In this document: piece by piece, positions 16,645 to 24,737 of the stretch
How the letters are laid out: each line of letters opens with the position of its first letter
How positions within the stretch are numbered: position 1 is the stretch's first letter
Assembly (NCBI RefSeq): GCF_006516965.1
Contig: NZ_VHLH01000032.1
Span: 1 to 47,328, forward strand
Direction: 5' to 3'
Length of the DNA stretch: 47,328 nt
Source of the DNA: Pararhizobium mangrovi
Lineage (GTDB): Bacteria > Pseudomonadota > Alphaproteobacteria > Rhizobiales > Rhizobiaceae
Program-made: the position numbers and the translations under genes
The notes under the pieces: generated by a model
Told to the model about the DNA's origin: nothing
The model's input: only the letters and a program-made list of their open reading frames with translations
Databases searched by the model: none

Positions 16645-18300
16645 TCACGCCGTTCGCTTCTTGAGTGCGCAGGTGTCGAAGGCTCGGCCTTCTTCCAGCA
16701 GGGTTTCGACCAGTTGGCGGAGTTCGCCGCGCTGAATCTTCGACGTCGCCGTCAGCGGGATCGCGTCGACGAAGACGAGGTAGCCCGGCGCCTTGTAATA
16801 GGCGAGTTGGGTCAGGCAGAACCGCACGATCGCCTCGGCGGCCTCCCGGTCGCGGGCAACGGCTTCCTCGCCGGGCACCACGAGCGCCACCACCTCGTCA
16901 CCGCGCACCGGATCCGGCGTCGCGGCCACGGCGACCTGCTCGACGCCCGCATGGCGGGCGAGCACGTTTTCCACCTCGACGGCGGAGATGTTCTCGCCCG
17001 AACGGCGGATGACGTTCTTCTTGCGATCGACGAAGTGCAGCTTGCCGTCCGCATCGCGGGCGACCACGTCGCCGGTGTGAAACCAGCCGTCGCGCCAGAC
17101 CTCGGCGGTCGCTTTCGGATCTTTCAGGTATTCGCGAAAGAAGCCGAGCCCCGGCCTGCCGGCATGGCGCACCAGAAGTTCGCCGGGCTCGGCCGTCGCC
17201 GCCTCGCCGCCATCGTCGCGCACGATCGTCACCTCGATGTCGGACCCCGGAGCGCCGAAACAGTTCGTGCCGATCTGGCGCGGTTCCTCGCCGGCGATGA
17301 CGACGGCCCCTGCCCCCGTCTCGGTCATCGCCCAGGCTTCGAGCAGCGGAAATCCGAAGCGGCGTTCGAACTCGGCGTGCAGGCCACGATCGACACCGGC
17401 CCCGAAACCGAAGCGCACGGCATGGTCGAGGTCCGCCTCGCCCTCGGGCGCGGACATCAGCATCGCCGGCATCACGCCGAGATAGTGGATCACGCTCGCG
17501 CCGAAGCCACGCACGCTTGCCCACCAGCTGCGCGGATGGAACCGGTCGAGCACCGCGATGCAACCGCCGACCGTGATGGACGCCACGAGCGAATAGGCCA
17601 TCGCGTTCATATGAAAGAGCGGGAGCGGCGTCAGCATGCGCTCGGGCGGATCGACCGTAAGCGTGCAGAGCCCGCCGACCGTCGCGTACCATTCGCCGGC
17701 GAGCAGGAAGTACTCGTTGTCGAGCACGCAGCCCTTCGGCTTGCCGGTGGTGCCCGAGGTATAAAGCAGCGCGCATTCGTCCTCGCGCTCGCCCGTCTCG
17801 GTGTTCACGGCACGCTCGCGCGCCTCGGTGGGCGCTTCGTCGGGCGGAATGACCGCGATCTCGCATCCGGCAGCCGCGGCGGCCGTCTTCAGGTCGTCCA
17901 CGCGCGCCAGAACGGCGACGGCAAGCTGCATGCCGGAATGGGCGATCAGGTATTCGAGCTCGGCCTGACGCAGGTCCGGATTGATCGGCACGACCGAGGC
18001 GCCGAGCGCATTCAGCGCGAACCAGTGGAAGACGAACGCCGGCCGGTTCTGCAAAAGCAGCCCGACCCGGTGGCCGCGCCCGTAGCCCGCCTGCCGATAG
18101 GCGTTCGCAAGCGCATCGATGCGTGCAAGCCCTTCGGCATAGGTGATCTCCTCGGCCTCGATCCCGTAGGCCTTGGCGGTTTCGGGCAGCACCGCGAAGA
18201 AGGACCGGTCGGGAAACGCCCCGGCGATCCGCTCGAAGCGGCGAAACACGCTCGCGTCGCGGCCGGCATCGGCAAGAACAGCATGCATACGCGATCTCAC
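16645..18300 (-). CDS. Acyl-CoA synthetase (AMP-forming ligase)
   Basis: A 551-residue adenylate-forming ligase with YTSGTTGKPKG at 180-190, the WAMTET region, WFHTGDVV and a C-terminal TATSKIQRGEL containing the catalytic Lys. It converts a carboxylic acid, ATP and CoA to the acyl-CoA. It lies directly after the small dioxygenase subunit and before the thiolase-fold gene, so it probably activates the product of the dioxygenase for CoA-dependent side-chain cleavage. The GTG at 18300 overlaps the preceding stop (GTGA); an ATG at 18288 is the alternative start. It differs from the ligase at 8576, suggesting two separate activation steps in the pathway. Confidence 0.87.
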   Translation of the reverse strand: MRSRMHAVLADAGRDASVFRRFERIAGAFPDRSFFAVLPETAKAYGIEAEEITYAEGLARIDALANAYRQAGYGRGHRVGLLLQNRPAFVFHWFALNALGASVVPINPDLRQAELEYLIAHSGMQLAVAVLARVDDLKTAAAAAGCEIAVIPPDEAPTEARERAVNTETGEREDECALLYTSGTTGKPKGCVLDNEYFLLAGEWYATVGGLCTLTVDPPERMLTPLPLFHMNAMAYSLVASITVGGCIAVLDRFHPRSWWASVRGFGASVIHYLGVMPAMLMSAPEGEADLDHAVRFGFGAGVDRGLHAEFERRFGFPLLEAWAMTETGAGAVVIAGEEPRQIGTNCFGAPGSDIEVTIVRDDGGEAATAEPGELLVRHAGRPGLGFFREYLKDPKATAEVWRDGWFHTGDVVARDADGKLHFVDRKKNVIRRSGENISAVEVENVLARHAGVEQVAVAATPDPVRGDEVVALVVPGEEAVARDREAAEAIVRFCLTQLAYYKAPGYLVFVDAIPLTATSKIQRGELRQLVETLLEEGRAFDTCALKKRTA

Positions 18301-18779
18301 ATCAAGAGCTGGATATTGCCGAACGGCGCATCGAAATTGACGAGTTCGACACGCTTCAGGACGATCTTCAGCCGGTCATCCTCGAGCCTCAGTTCGTGCC
18401 GCGCCCAGCCGGCGAAGATGGTGAACTCGTCGCCGCGGGTCTCCGCGTAGTGGAACGGCGTGAAGGTGCGATACCGGTTCTCGTCCGTGTTCATCTCGTC
18501 GACCTGTGGCGTCTGCAACAGGTGCTGCGCGCGGCTCTTTGGCTTCTGGCTGAAGGTGCGCGCGCCCGAAAGCCGCTCGACGCGGATCCTGAGAAGCAGC
18601 ACGTCCTCGTACATCAGCGAGGCCTGGAGTCGCGGATCGGTCTGCTGCCATTCCGCCGGCATCCAGTAGTGCCCGTCCTCGGCGTAAAGGGCGAGCCAGT
18701 CTTCGTAGCGCAGCTCGTCGAGCAGGCGCGCCTCGCGGTAGACGAAGTCCGTCAGGTCGCGTTCGGTTATGCCGCTCAT
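18297..18779 (-). CDS. Aromatic-ring-hydroxylating dioxygenase, beta (small) subunit
   Basis: A 160-residue protein of the ring-hydroxylating dioxygenase beta family (NTF2-like fold). Visible hallmarks are the N-terminal FVYREARLLDELRYEDWLALYAEDGHYWMP, which is the usual opening of this family, and the conserved RVERL and SRAQHLLQTP regions. The subunit is structural and completes the hexameric oxygenase with the alpha subunit encoded just upstream. The ATG overlaps the alpha stop (ATGA), showing translational coupling. Confidence 0.92.
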   Translation of the reverse strand: MSGITERDLTDFVYREARLLDELRYEDWLALYAEDGHYWMPAEWQQTDPRLQASLMYEDVLLLRIRVERLSGARTFSQKPKSRAQHLLQTPQVDEMNTDENRYRTFTPFHYAETRGDEFTIFAGWARHELRLEDDRLKIVLKRVELVNFDAPFGNIQLLM

Positions 18780-20143
18780 TCCGCGGCCTCGTGCACGCGT
18801 TCGCCGGCCGGCTCTTCCATCGAAGCGGTCATGAACTTCGCCCAGGCGTGAAACTGGTTGCGCATTTCGCGCTCGCTCGTGCCGCCGGCAAGTGCGGTCA
18901 CGTCGGCTTCCTCGCCCGGCTCGTAGAGCCGCTGGATGTTCACCCATTCCTGGCCGTCGGCATGCAGACCGAGCTGGGCACGCTCGTACATTTCGAGGTC
19001 GTCGTGACCGACGATCGAGGTCGGTGCGTTGATCAGCCGGTTATACATGAGCGTGCGCTCGAAGAGCATGTCCGGTGCGCCGGCAAGGCGGAAGGTGTAG
19101 CTTTCGACAAGCGTCCTGTCGGCGGCGATCGGCTTGAAGACACGCAGTGTCTGGATCGGCCCCTTCACCATGATGTTGGGGAAATAGACCGTGTTGTGCC
19201 GGTTTTCGCCAAGGATCTCCTTCGCGCGTTCCTCGCCATAGGCTTCGCTCATCGCCTCGAAATAGCCCGGGATCGCGGAATAATCGGCATGGATCGAGGT
19301 CGTGACGCCGGTGTGGCCGTGCCCGTTCGGCCAGACCCTCAGCCCCATGTCCTCGAAGAACTCGTAAGGCGCCATGAAGGGAGCGTAGACTTCGACGGCC
19401 ATCGGCTTCTTGCCGCCCTTGGCCTCCTCGCGCTCCCACACGGAGATCGCCGTGCCGGCGGAGGATTCGTGGGCGACCATCGGGTGGCAGGTGTCGGTCT
19501 GGTTCTCGACGAGCATCTTCCAGTTGCACGGATGCATGTAGCGCAGCGGCGCGCCTTCGAGCACCAGCCTGCCTTCCGGCGAGCGGTCGACCATGTTGTC
19601 GATCGAGGACAGGCTGTCGCCGAAGAAGGTCTCGAACTCGATGCCGGTCTCGGCCAGTCTCGCGAAGATGAAGTCGCGATAGACATGGCTCGCGCCCACC
19701 GGTGCGAGCCCCTCGGCCGCACCGCTCTCCTTCAGGCCGGTTCCCTCGTAGCCCTTCTTGAAGGGGATCGCGAGCAGCTTGCCGTTCGTCTTGAACGACC
19801 AGGCGTGATACGGGCAGCGGAAGAACTTGCCGGTGTTGCCGCAGGGCTCGGAAGCGATCTTCGTGCCCTTGTGGGGGCAGCGATTGTAGAGCACGTGGAC
19901 GGAACCGTCCGTGTGGCGCGATGCGAGGATCGGCTGCCTGCCGATTTCCGTCGTCAGGTAGTCGCCGGCATTCGGGATCTGGCTCGCATGGCCGACATAG
20001 ACCCACGTGTTGGCGAAGAGATGCTCCATCTCCAGGTCGAAGACCTCCGGGTCGGTATAGACGTCGCGATGCACGCGCTCCGCCTCGACCAGCGATTTGA
20101 CGGCAGACGGATCGTTTGCGTATCGAGGCGCATATCGGGGCAT
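18776..20143 (-). CDS. Rieske aromatic-ring-hydroxylating dioxygenase, alpha subunit
   Basis: A 455-residue catalytic subunit. The Rieske [2Fe-2S] ligands are C89 and H91 (CPHKGTK) and C110 and H113 (CPYHAW). The mononuclear iron region is ENQTDTCHPMVAH, with bridging Asp217 and ligands His220 and His225. It adds O2 to an aromatic ring using electrons from the reductase encoded just upstream. An AGGAGG ribosome site precedes the ATG at 20143. It resembles benzoate/anthranilate/p-cumate type oxygenases in outline, but the substrate cannot be read from sequence. In the iad-type model it would oxygenate the indole ring of indole-3-acetate. The following genes overlap in series and form one operon. 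Confidence 0.93.
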   Translation of the reverse strand: MPRYAPRYANDPSAVKSLVEAERVHRDVYTDPEVFDLEMEHLFANTWVYVGHASQIPNAGDYLTTEIGRQPILASRHTDGSVHVLYNRCPHKGTKIASEPCGNTGKFFRCPYHAWSFKTNGKLLAIPFKKGYEGTGLKESGAAEGLAPVGASHVYRDFIFARLAETGIEFETFFGDSLSSIDNMVDRSPEGRLVLEGAPLRYMHPCNWKMLVENQTDTCHPMVAHESSAGTAISVWEREEAKGGKKPMAVEVYAPFMAPYEFFEDMGLRVWPNGHGHTGVTTSIHADYSAIPGYFEAMSEAYGEERAKEILGENRHNTVYFPNIMVKGPIQTLRVFKPIAADRTLVESYTFRLAGAPDMLFERTLMYNRLINAPTSIVGHDDLEMYERAQLGLHADGQEWVNIQRLYEPGEEADVTALAGGTSEREMRNQFHAWAKFMTASMEEPAGERVHEAAE

Positions 20144-20161
20144 CGCATTACCTCCTTGCGT

Positions 20162-21118
20162 TTAGAGATCGAGCACGAGACGCGGCGTCTTCGCGCGCGA
20201 GACACAGATCTGCATGACCGTGTTCGAGGCCTTTTCCTCGTCGGAAAGCACCACGTCGCGGTGTTCGGGAATGCCGTCGAGCACCTCGGTCTGGCAGATC
20301 CCGCAATCGCCGCGCTGGCAATCGTAGACGATATCGAGGCCGGCGGCCTCCAGCGCCTCGATGATCGTCTGTTCGGGCCCGACGGTCACGACCGCGCCCG
20401 TGGAAGCGATCTCGACCTCGAAGCTCCGGTCGCCGCCGACGGGAGGCTGTACGCCGGTGAAGAGCTCGGCATGCAGGCGTTCGGCGGGCCGCCCGGCAAG
20501 CGCCCAGGCCGTCTTCGCCGCCTCGATCATCGGCGCCGGACCACAGACATAGATGGCGCCGTCCGACGGCAATGCCTCGATCACCCGTGCGAAGTCCGGG
20601 CGCCCCTTTTCCGCGTCGTCGTAATGCACCGTCAGACGATCGCCGCACATGGCCTCGAGCGCTTCCGTGAAGGCGAGCTGGCCCTGCGCGCGGCCGAGAT
20701 AATGAAGCGTGAAGGGACGCTCGGCCCGGTCGAGCGCCGCGGCCATCGAAAAGAGCGGCGTGATGCCGATGCCGCCGGCGAGAAGCAGCGTCTCGCCTTC
20801 GTCTTCGCGAAGCTCGAACTGGTTGATCGGCTGCGAACTCTTCACCGCGTCGCCCGGCCGGCACGCATGGATATAGCGCGACCCACCGGCGCTTTCGTCC
20901 TCGAGCCGTGCCGCCACGACGTAGTGGCGCCCCGTTCGCCAGTCGGGATGGTCGATGAGCGAATAGGGCCGGTCGCCGCCTTCCGGCAGGTGAATGCGGA
21001 TATGCGCACCGGCGTGCCACTCCGTCAGCGTCTCGCCTTCGGGCGCCTCGAGTACCAGCGAACGCACCAGCGGCGCTTCCTCGACGCTCTCGCGCACGGT
21101 GAAGGTCAGATCGCTCAT
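20162..21118 (-). CDS. Dioxygenase reductase (FNR-type with C-terminal plant-type ferredoxin domain)
   Basis: A 318-residue phthalate dioxygenase reductase/VanB-type protein. It has the flavin-binding RPYS motif (50-53), the NAD-binding GGIGITP (115-121) and VCGPAPMIEA, and a C-terminal [2Fe-2S] ferredoxin domain with Cys267, Cys272, Cys275 and Cys305. It passes electrons from NAD(P)H to the Rieske oxygenase encoded 18 bases downstream. The start overlaps the stop of the hydroxyacyl-CoA dehydrogenase (ATGA). Together with the alpha and beta subunits it makes a two-component dioxygenase without a separate ferredoxin. Confidence 0.93.
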   Translation of the reverse strand: MSDLTFTVRESVEEAPLVRSLVLEAPEGETLTEWHAGAHIRIHLPEGGDRPYSLIDHPDWRTGRHYVVAARLEDESAGGSRYIHACRPGDAVKSSQPINQFELREDEGETLLLAGGIGITPLFSMAAALDRAERPFTLHYLGRAQGQLAFTEALEAMCGDRLTVHYDDAEKGRPDFARVIEALPSDGAIYVCGPAPMIEAAKTAWALAGRPAERLHAELFTGVQPPVGGDRSFEVEIASTGAVVTVGPEQTIIEALEAAGLDIVYDCQRGDCGICQTEVLDGIPEHRDVVLSDEEKASNTVMQICVSRAKTPRLVLDL

Positions 21119-22152
21119 GTCGCACCTTCTTCGTTCGCCGTATGCCCCCCGCCGGCGCCGGACGACGGCGGCAGGTGCAGGCTGGCATCCTTCAGACGAT
21201 CGAGAAAGACGGCCATCCGCTCTCGCCGGTAGCTGGCGATCTCGCGATCACGGTAGTCGTAGAAACCCTGCCCGTCACGCAGTCCGTTGCGCCCGGCGGC
21301 CATGTTCTCGCGCACGATCGGCGGCGTGGCGAAGCGGTCCTCGCCGGTCGCATCGGCCATGTAGCGGCTCGCGTGAAAGAGGATGTCGCCGCCGCCCCAG
21401 TCGATGAATTCGAGAAGGCCGAGCACGGAGAAGCGGTAGCCGAAGCCGTATCGCACCGCCTTGTCGACGTCCTCGGCGGACGCCACGCCCTCCTCGACGA
21501 GACGGGCGGCCTCGTTCATCGCCAGCACCTGAAGCCGCGGCACGATGTAGCCGGGCGAAGCCTTGCAGGTGACGGGCACCTTGCCGATCGCCTCCAGGAA
21601 TGCGTTCACCGCCGAAAGAACGGCTTCGTCCGTCTCTTCGCAGGGGCTCACCTCGACGAGCGGGACGAGATAGGCCGGGTTCAACCAGTGTGCATTCAAA
21701 AAGCGGTCGGGTCGCCCGCTCCACGCAGCGAGTTGCGTGGAAAGATAGGTCGAGGTGGTCGAGGCGACGATCGCCGTCTCTCTCGCAAGCCGGTCGATTT
21801 CGGCGAGCGCGTCGCGCTTTGCCTCGTCGGTCTCCGGCACCGCCTCGAAGACGAGATCGGCCGTAGCCAGAGCGTCGCCGGCTTCGGATCGTGCGTAAAG
21901 ATGGACGCGCTCGAGGATCGCGCCGATCGCCGAGGCCTCGAAACCGCCGATATCCGCGAGTGCCGAAAGCGACGCATGGACCTCCGCCTTCGCCTGTTCG
22001 CGATAGGCCGTCCACGCCTCGTGCGAACGCGTGCGCGAATCGATCAGTGCGACTTCGTATCCAGCATAGGCAAGGCAATGGCCAATGCCGCGGCCCATCC
22101 GCCCGGCGCCGTAGCAGGCAATCGTCGCGATCTCCGGCACCGTCCGCGTCAT
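21115..22152 (-). CDS. 3-hydroxyacyl-CoA dehydrogenase family protein
   Basis: A 345-residue stand-alone dehydrogenase of the 3-hydroxyacyl-CoA/lambda-crystallin/carnitine dehydrogenase family. The NAD motif is CYGAGRMGRG (13-22). The catalytic region reads AHWLNPAYLVPLVEV in place of HFFNP, keeping the His and Asn. The C-terminal dimerisation domain is present (VDKAVRYGFGYRF...FIDWGGGD). Its substrate is presumably a CoA or free hydroxy acid derived from the ring. The ATG at 22152 overlaps the stop of the octopine-dehydrogenase-like gene upstream. The C-terminal tail is Gly/Ser-rich and probably flexible. Confidence 0.85.
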   Translation of the reverse strand: MTRTVPEIATIACYGAGRMGRGIGHCLAYAGYEVALIDSRTRSHEAWTAYREQAKAEVHASLSALADIGGFEASAIGAILERVHLYARSEAGDALATADLVFEAVPETDEAKRDALAEIDRLARETAIVASTTSTYLSTQLAAWSGRPDRFLNAHWLNPAYLVPLVEVSPCEETDEAVLSAVNAFLEAIGKVPVTCKASPGYIVPRLQVLAMNEAARLVEEGVASAEDVDKAVRYGFGYRFSVLGLLEFIDWGGGDILFHASRYMADATGEDRFATPPIVRENMAAGRNGLRDGQGFYDYRDREIASYRRERMAVFLDRLKDASLHLPPSSGAGGGHTANEEGAT

Positions 22153-23228
22153 GGGCCCTCCGCAAGCATCGCCTTGAGGTCCGCCGGACTGTAGTCGGCG
22201 AGACCGAGCGTTTCGACGGTCCGTCCGTTCGCGCGCAGATCCTCGCCGGTGACCGCGCTCGCGATCGACAAGAGCCCGGCCGCGACGGGACACGGCGTCC
22301 CGCTCCACTCGCCGAGCGAAACGAGAAGCGCCAGACCCATCGCGATGTCCTCGCGCATGTAGCGATGGGACTCGAAGTCGAGCGTCTCGTGCCAGTCCCC
22401 CGAGTCGACCAGCCGGTCGTGGGCGAGATGGCCATACATCCAGTTCGAGGTCTCGTAGTGATCGGCGAGCGGGAAATGCGGCGGCGCGTAGCCGAGCCGT
22501 TCGCGGATGGCGATACGCTCGCCGTCGAGCGCGCCGTGAACACGGCGGATCGAGAGCTGGGTGCCTTCGTTGTGGATATCCCACCGGTCGAAATGCTCGA
22601 TCGGCCCGGCGTTCATCAGGATGAGCGGCGGGTGGATGATCGGCCCGGCATTCATCAGGGCACCCGACAGCCCGTCCTCGACGGGTTCGATCGCGTTCGG
22701 GAAGGCTTCGGCCACGACCTTCAGCGCTTCCTCGCTGCGCCGCGCCGGGACGACGCCGGTCGGCAGGCGGCTTGCCCGTGTCGTGATCGCGACCGTGCCG
22801 GCATCGCGCTTGCGCGCAAGCCATGGCAACGTTCCGGTCTCGGCGATCATGATCGCGGCGTTACACCCCTTCGCCCTCAAGGCGGCGAGCATGGCATAGG
22901 AGCCGAACGTGCCGGGCGGCAGGAAGATGACCTGGTCGTCCGTCAGATGCGGTGCGAGCCGCTCCGCGAGATCGGCCTGCGCGAAGGCTGGAAGCGGCGC
23001 GACGATCAGCGCGGCACCATCGACCGCCTCGCCGATATCGTCGGTGATGCGATCGGGGCGAACCTCGCGCTCACCCTTGGAGTCGCGCAGGATCAGCGCG
23101 CCACGCTCGGCTACGGGGCCGAAATCGCGATAGTTGCGACGCCAGAAACGAACCTGGTGGCCCGCCTCCGCGAGATCGGCGACTGCGGCGTAACATCCGT
23201 TTCCACCGCCAAGCACTGCAATTTTCAT
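22149..23228 (-). CDS. NAD/NADP octopine/nopaline dehydrogenase family protein
   Basis: A 359-residue protein with an N-terminal Rossmann motif (VLGGGNGCYAAV) and the C-terminal opine-dehydrogenase signature NAGPIIHPPLILMNAGPIEHF, including the conserved His. Opine dehydrogenases join or split an amino acid and a 2-oxo acid by NAD(P)-dependent reductive amination. Others act on hydroxy/keto acids. It is the first gene of the long minus-strand operon, about 30 bases downstream of operator C, with a GAGGG ribosome site. A role on a nitrogen-containing aromatic-pathway intermediate is possible; the substrate is unknown. Confidence 0.82.
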   Translation of the reverse strand: MKIAVLGGGNGCYAAVADLAEAGHQVRFWRRNYRDFGPVAERGALILRDSKGEREVRPDRITDDIGEAVDGAALIVAPLPAFAQADLAERLAPHLTDDQVIFLPPGTFGSYAMLAALRAKGCNAAIMIAETGTLPWLARKRDAGTVAITTRASRLPTGVVPARRSEEALKVVAEAFPNAIEPVEDGLSGALMNAGPIIHPPLILMNAGPIEHFDRWDIHNEGTQLSIRRVHGALDGERIAIRERLGYAPPHFPLADHYETSNWMYGHLAHDRLVDSGDWHETLDFESHRYMREDIAMGLALLVSLGEWSGTPCPVAAGLLSIASAVTGEDLRANGRTVETLGLADYSPADLKAMLAEGP

Positions 23229-23257
23229 CGCGTACGGCCCTCGTTCCCAACGCAGTA

Positions 23258-23279
23258 AAAGCTTTAGACTTAAAACTTT
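23258..23279. promoter_or_regulatory. Operator-like palindrome C (minus-strand operon)
   Basis: A 22-base near-palindrome with outer arms AAAG/CTTT and 16 of 22 self-complementary positions. The core CTTTAGACTTAAAA (23262-23275) aligns with sites A, B and D. It ends 30 bases before the first gene of the long minus-strand operon. Sites C and D sit at the two ends of the same 217-base divergent region, so one regulator could control both operons. Between them a 7-bp hairpin (CCGCCGG at 23326-23332 with CCGGCGG at 23342-23348) is visible. Confidence 0.6.
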
Positions 23280-23402
23280 CAACCCCAAAACGAGCGAAGG
23301 TTTACCGCCTGCGTTTCCCCTTCATCCGCCGGCAACGCCATCCGGCGGGACGAAGGCGGTTTCGGCATCCGGCGAACTGTCCTATTGATGGGGCATCGCT
23401 GA

Positions 23403-23421
23403 TTGTTTAAACCTAAAACAA
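23403..23421. promoter_or_regulatory. Operator-like palindrome D (plus-strand operon with MarR gene)
   Basis: A 19-base inverted repeat with arms TTGTTT and AAACAA. The core GTTTAAACCTAAAA (23405-23418) shares the TTTA...TnAAA pattern of sites A, B and C. It lies 24 bases before the TTG start of the SDR gene, whose operon also encodes the MarR regulator, so autoregulation is expected. Confidence 0.6.
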
Positions 23422-23445
23422 ATTCGCCCACATCGGATCACGCTG

Positions 23446-24210
23446 TTGTCAAACCCTTCGCGCACCGCTCACGCCCTCGTCTCGGGCGGCACACGCGGCC
23501 TCGGCTATGCGATCGCCGGAGGCCTCGTGGAGGCCGGCTATCGCGTCACCGTGCTCGGGCGCAGGGCGGAAAGCGCGGCGACCGCGGCGGCGGCTTTGGG
23601 CGCGGCCGGCCACGTCCACGCCGACGTTCGCGACCGCGAAGCGCTGGAAGCCGCGCTTGCCGAGGCCGTAAACGGGCACGGACCCGTCGAGGTACTCGTC
23701 AACAATGCCGGCAGCGCCGAGACGGCCCCCTTCCGACGGACGAGCGTGGACCAGCTTCGTTCCATGATGGCGCTCAACGTCGAGCCGCTTCTCACCGCCA
23801 TGCAGTTCGTCCTGCCTGGCATGGTCGAGGCGGGTTTCGGGCGTATCGTCACCGTCGCTTCGACGGCGGGCTTGAAGGGCTACGCCTACGCCTCCGCCTA
23901 TTGCGCTTCCAAGCACGCCGCCGTCGGACTAACACGCGCCGTGGCGCTGGAAACGGCAGGAACCGGCGTCACGGTCAATGCCGTTTGCCCGGGCTATGCC
24001 GATACCGACATGATCCGTCAGTCGATCGACGCACTGCACGAAAAGACCGGCCGCCCAAAGGAGGAGCTTCTCGGCAATTTCACGCGCCAGAACCCCATGG
24101 GCCGGTTGATCGACCCGGTGGAGGTTGCGGGTACGGTGGTGTGGTTGGCCGGAGCGAACGCCTCGGCTATCACCGGGCAGGCCGTTCCCGTTGCCGGAGG
24201 AGAACTATGA
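23446..24210 (+). CDS. Short-chain dehydrogenase/reductase (3-oxoacyl reductase/hydroxybutyrate dehydrogenase type)
   Basis: A 254-residue classical SDR with coenzyme motif SGGTRGLG, structural NNAG, catalytic Ser in VASTAGLKG and Tyr-Lys in YCASKHAAVG. The PGYADTDM segment and the C-terminal [11 protein letters not shown] are typical of acetoacetyl-CoA reductase and 3-hydroxybutyrate dehydrogenase-like enzymes. The start is a TTG at 23446 with only a weak ribosome site; no better in-frame start exists between it and operator D. It opens the plus-strand operon, and its stop overlaps the MarR start. It probably acts on a hydroxyacyl-CoA or cyclic alcohol in the ring-degradation route. Confidence 0.88.
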   Translation: MSNPSRTAHALVSGGTRGLGYAIAGGLVEAGYRVTVLGRRAESAATAAAALGAAGHVHADVRDREALEAALAEAVNGHGPVEVLVNNAGSAETAPFRRTSVDQLRSMMALNVEPLLTAMQFVLPGMVEAGFGRIVTVASTAGLKGYAYASAYCASKHAAVGLTRAVALETAGTGVTVNAVCPGYADTDMIRQSIDALHEKTGRPKEELLGNFTRQNPMGRLIDPVEVAGTVVWLAGANASAITGQAVPVAGGEL

Positions 24211-24737
24211 ACAAGCACGAGCGCCAGCTTTCGGCGCATATCGACGCCGAGTCGGCGCTGCAGGAAAATCCGAGCGACCATCGCAGCGAACTGCGTCTCT
24301 GGCTGCGCCTGCTCACCTGTTCGAACCTCATCGAGACGGAGATACGCCGGCGCCTGCGCGAACGGTTCGACACGACTCTTCCGCGCTTCGATCTGATGGC
24401 GCAGCTTTTTCGCAGCGAGGACGGCGTGCTTCTCGGTGAACTGTCCCAGCGCATGATGGTCTCGAACGGCAACGTGACCGGCCTCGTCGAACGGCTGGTG
24501 CAGGAGGGGCTGATCGAGCGGCAGGTAAGCGAGACCGACCGGCGTTCGGTTCGCGTGCGCATGACGCCGCACGGCCACAGCGAATTCGCGGTCATGGCCG
24601 ACGCGCATGCGGACTGGATCGCCGAACTGCTCGGCGATCTGAGCGAGAACGACCGCGAACGGCTGTGGCGCCGGCTCGGCGACGTGAAGCGCTCGGTGCG
24701 CAACGCGACGATGCCCGGCGAGGGAGGCAAGAAATGA
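24207..24737 (+). CDS. MarR-family transcriptional regulator (probable pathway repressor)
   Basis: A 176-residue winged-helix protein. The recognition region reads [30 protein letters not shown], followed by the wing [12 protein letters not shown], both typical of MarR proteins. MarR dimers usually repress until an aromatic acid or its CoA ester binds. The gene overlaps its neighbours on both sides (ATGA) and has a GGAGGAG ribosome site. Four AT-rich palindromes in front of the cluster's transcription units are the likely targets. A single Cys38 lies in the N-terminal helix, but context favours ligand sensing over OhrR-type peroxide sensing. Confidence 0.93.
   Translation: MNKHERQLSAHIDAESALQENPSDHRSELRLWLRLLTCSNLIETEIRRRLRERFDTTLPRFDLMAQLFRSEDGVLLGELSQRMMVSNGNVTGLVERLVQEGLIERQVSETDRRSVRVRMTPHGHSEFAVMADAHADWIAELLGDLSENDRERLWRRLGDVKRSVRNATMPGEGGKK

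Noticed and set aside
18297-21118. Calling the dioxygenase anthranilate dioxygenase (AntABC)
   Set aside because: AntABC would make catechol, but the island has no catechol pathway and instead has CoA-dependent aminobenzoate enzymes; the similarity is only at family level.
18791-21232. An 813-codon open frame on the plus strand opposite the dioxygenase genes
   Set aside because: It lies antisense to dioxygenase alpha and reductase, whose cofactor motifs are intact; its composition is that of a shadow frame.
24207-24737. The MarR protein as an OhrR-type peroxide sensor for the ohr gene
   Set aside because: It is 16 kb from ohr and embedded in the catabolic operon; the single Cys38 is not in the conserved OhrR N-terminal context.
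23403-24737. A 444-codon frame joining sequence under the SDR gene to the MarR gene
   Set aside because: The upstream part is an out-of-frame shadow of the SDR gene; the MarR start at 24207 has a strong ribosome site and overlaps the SDR stop.
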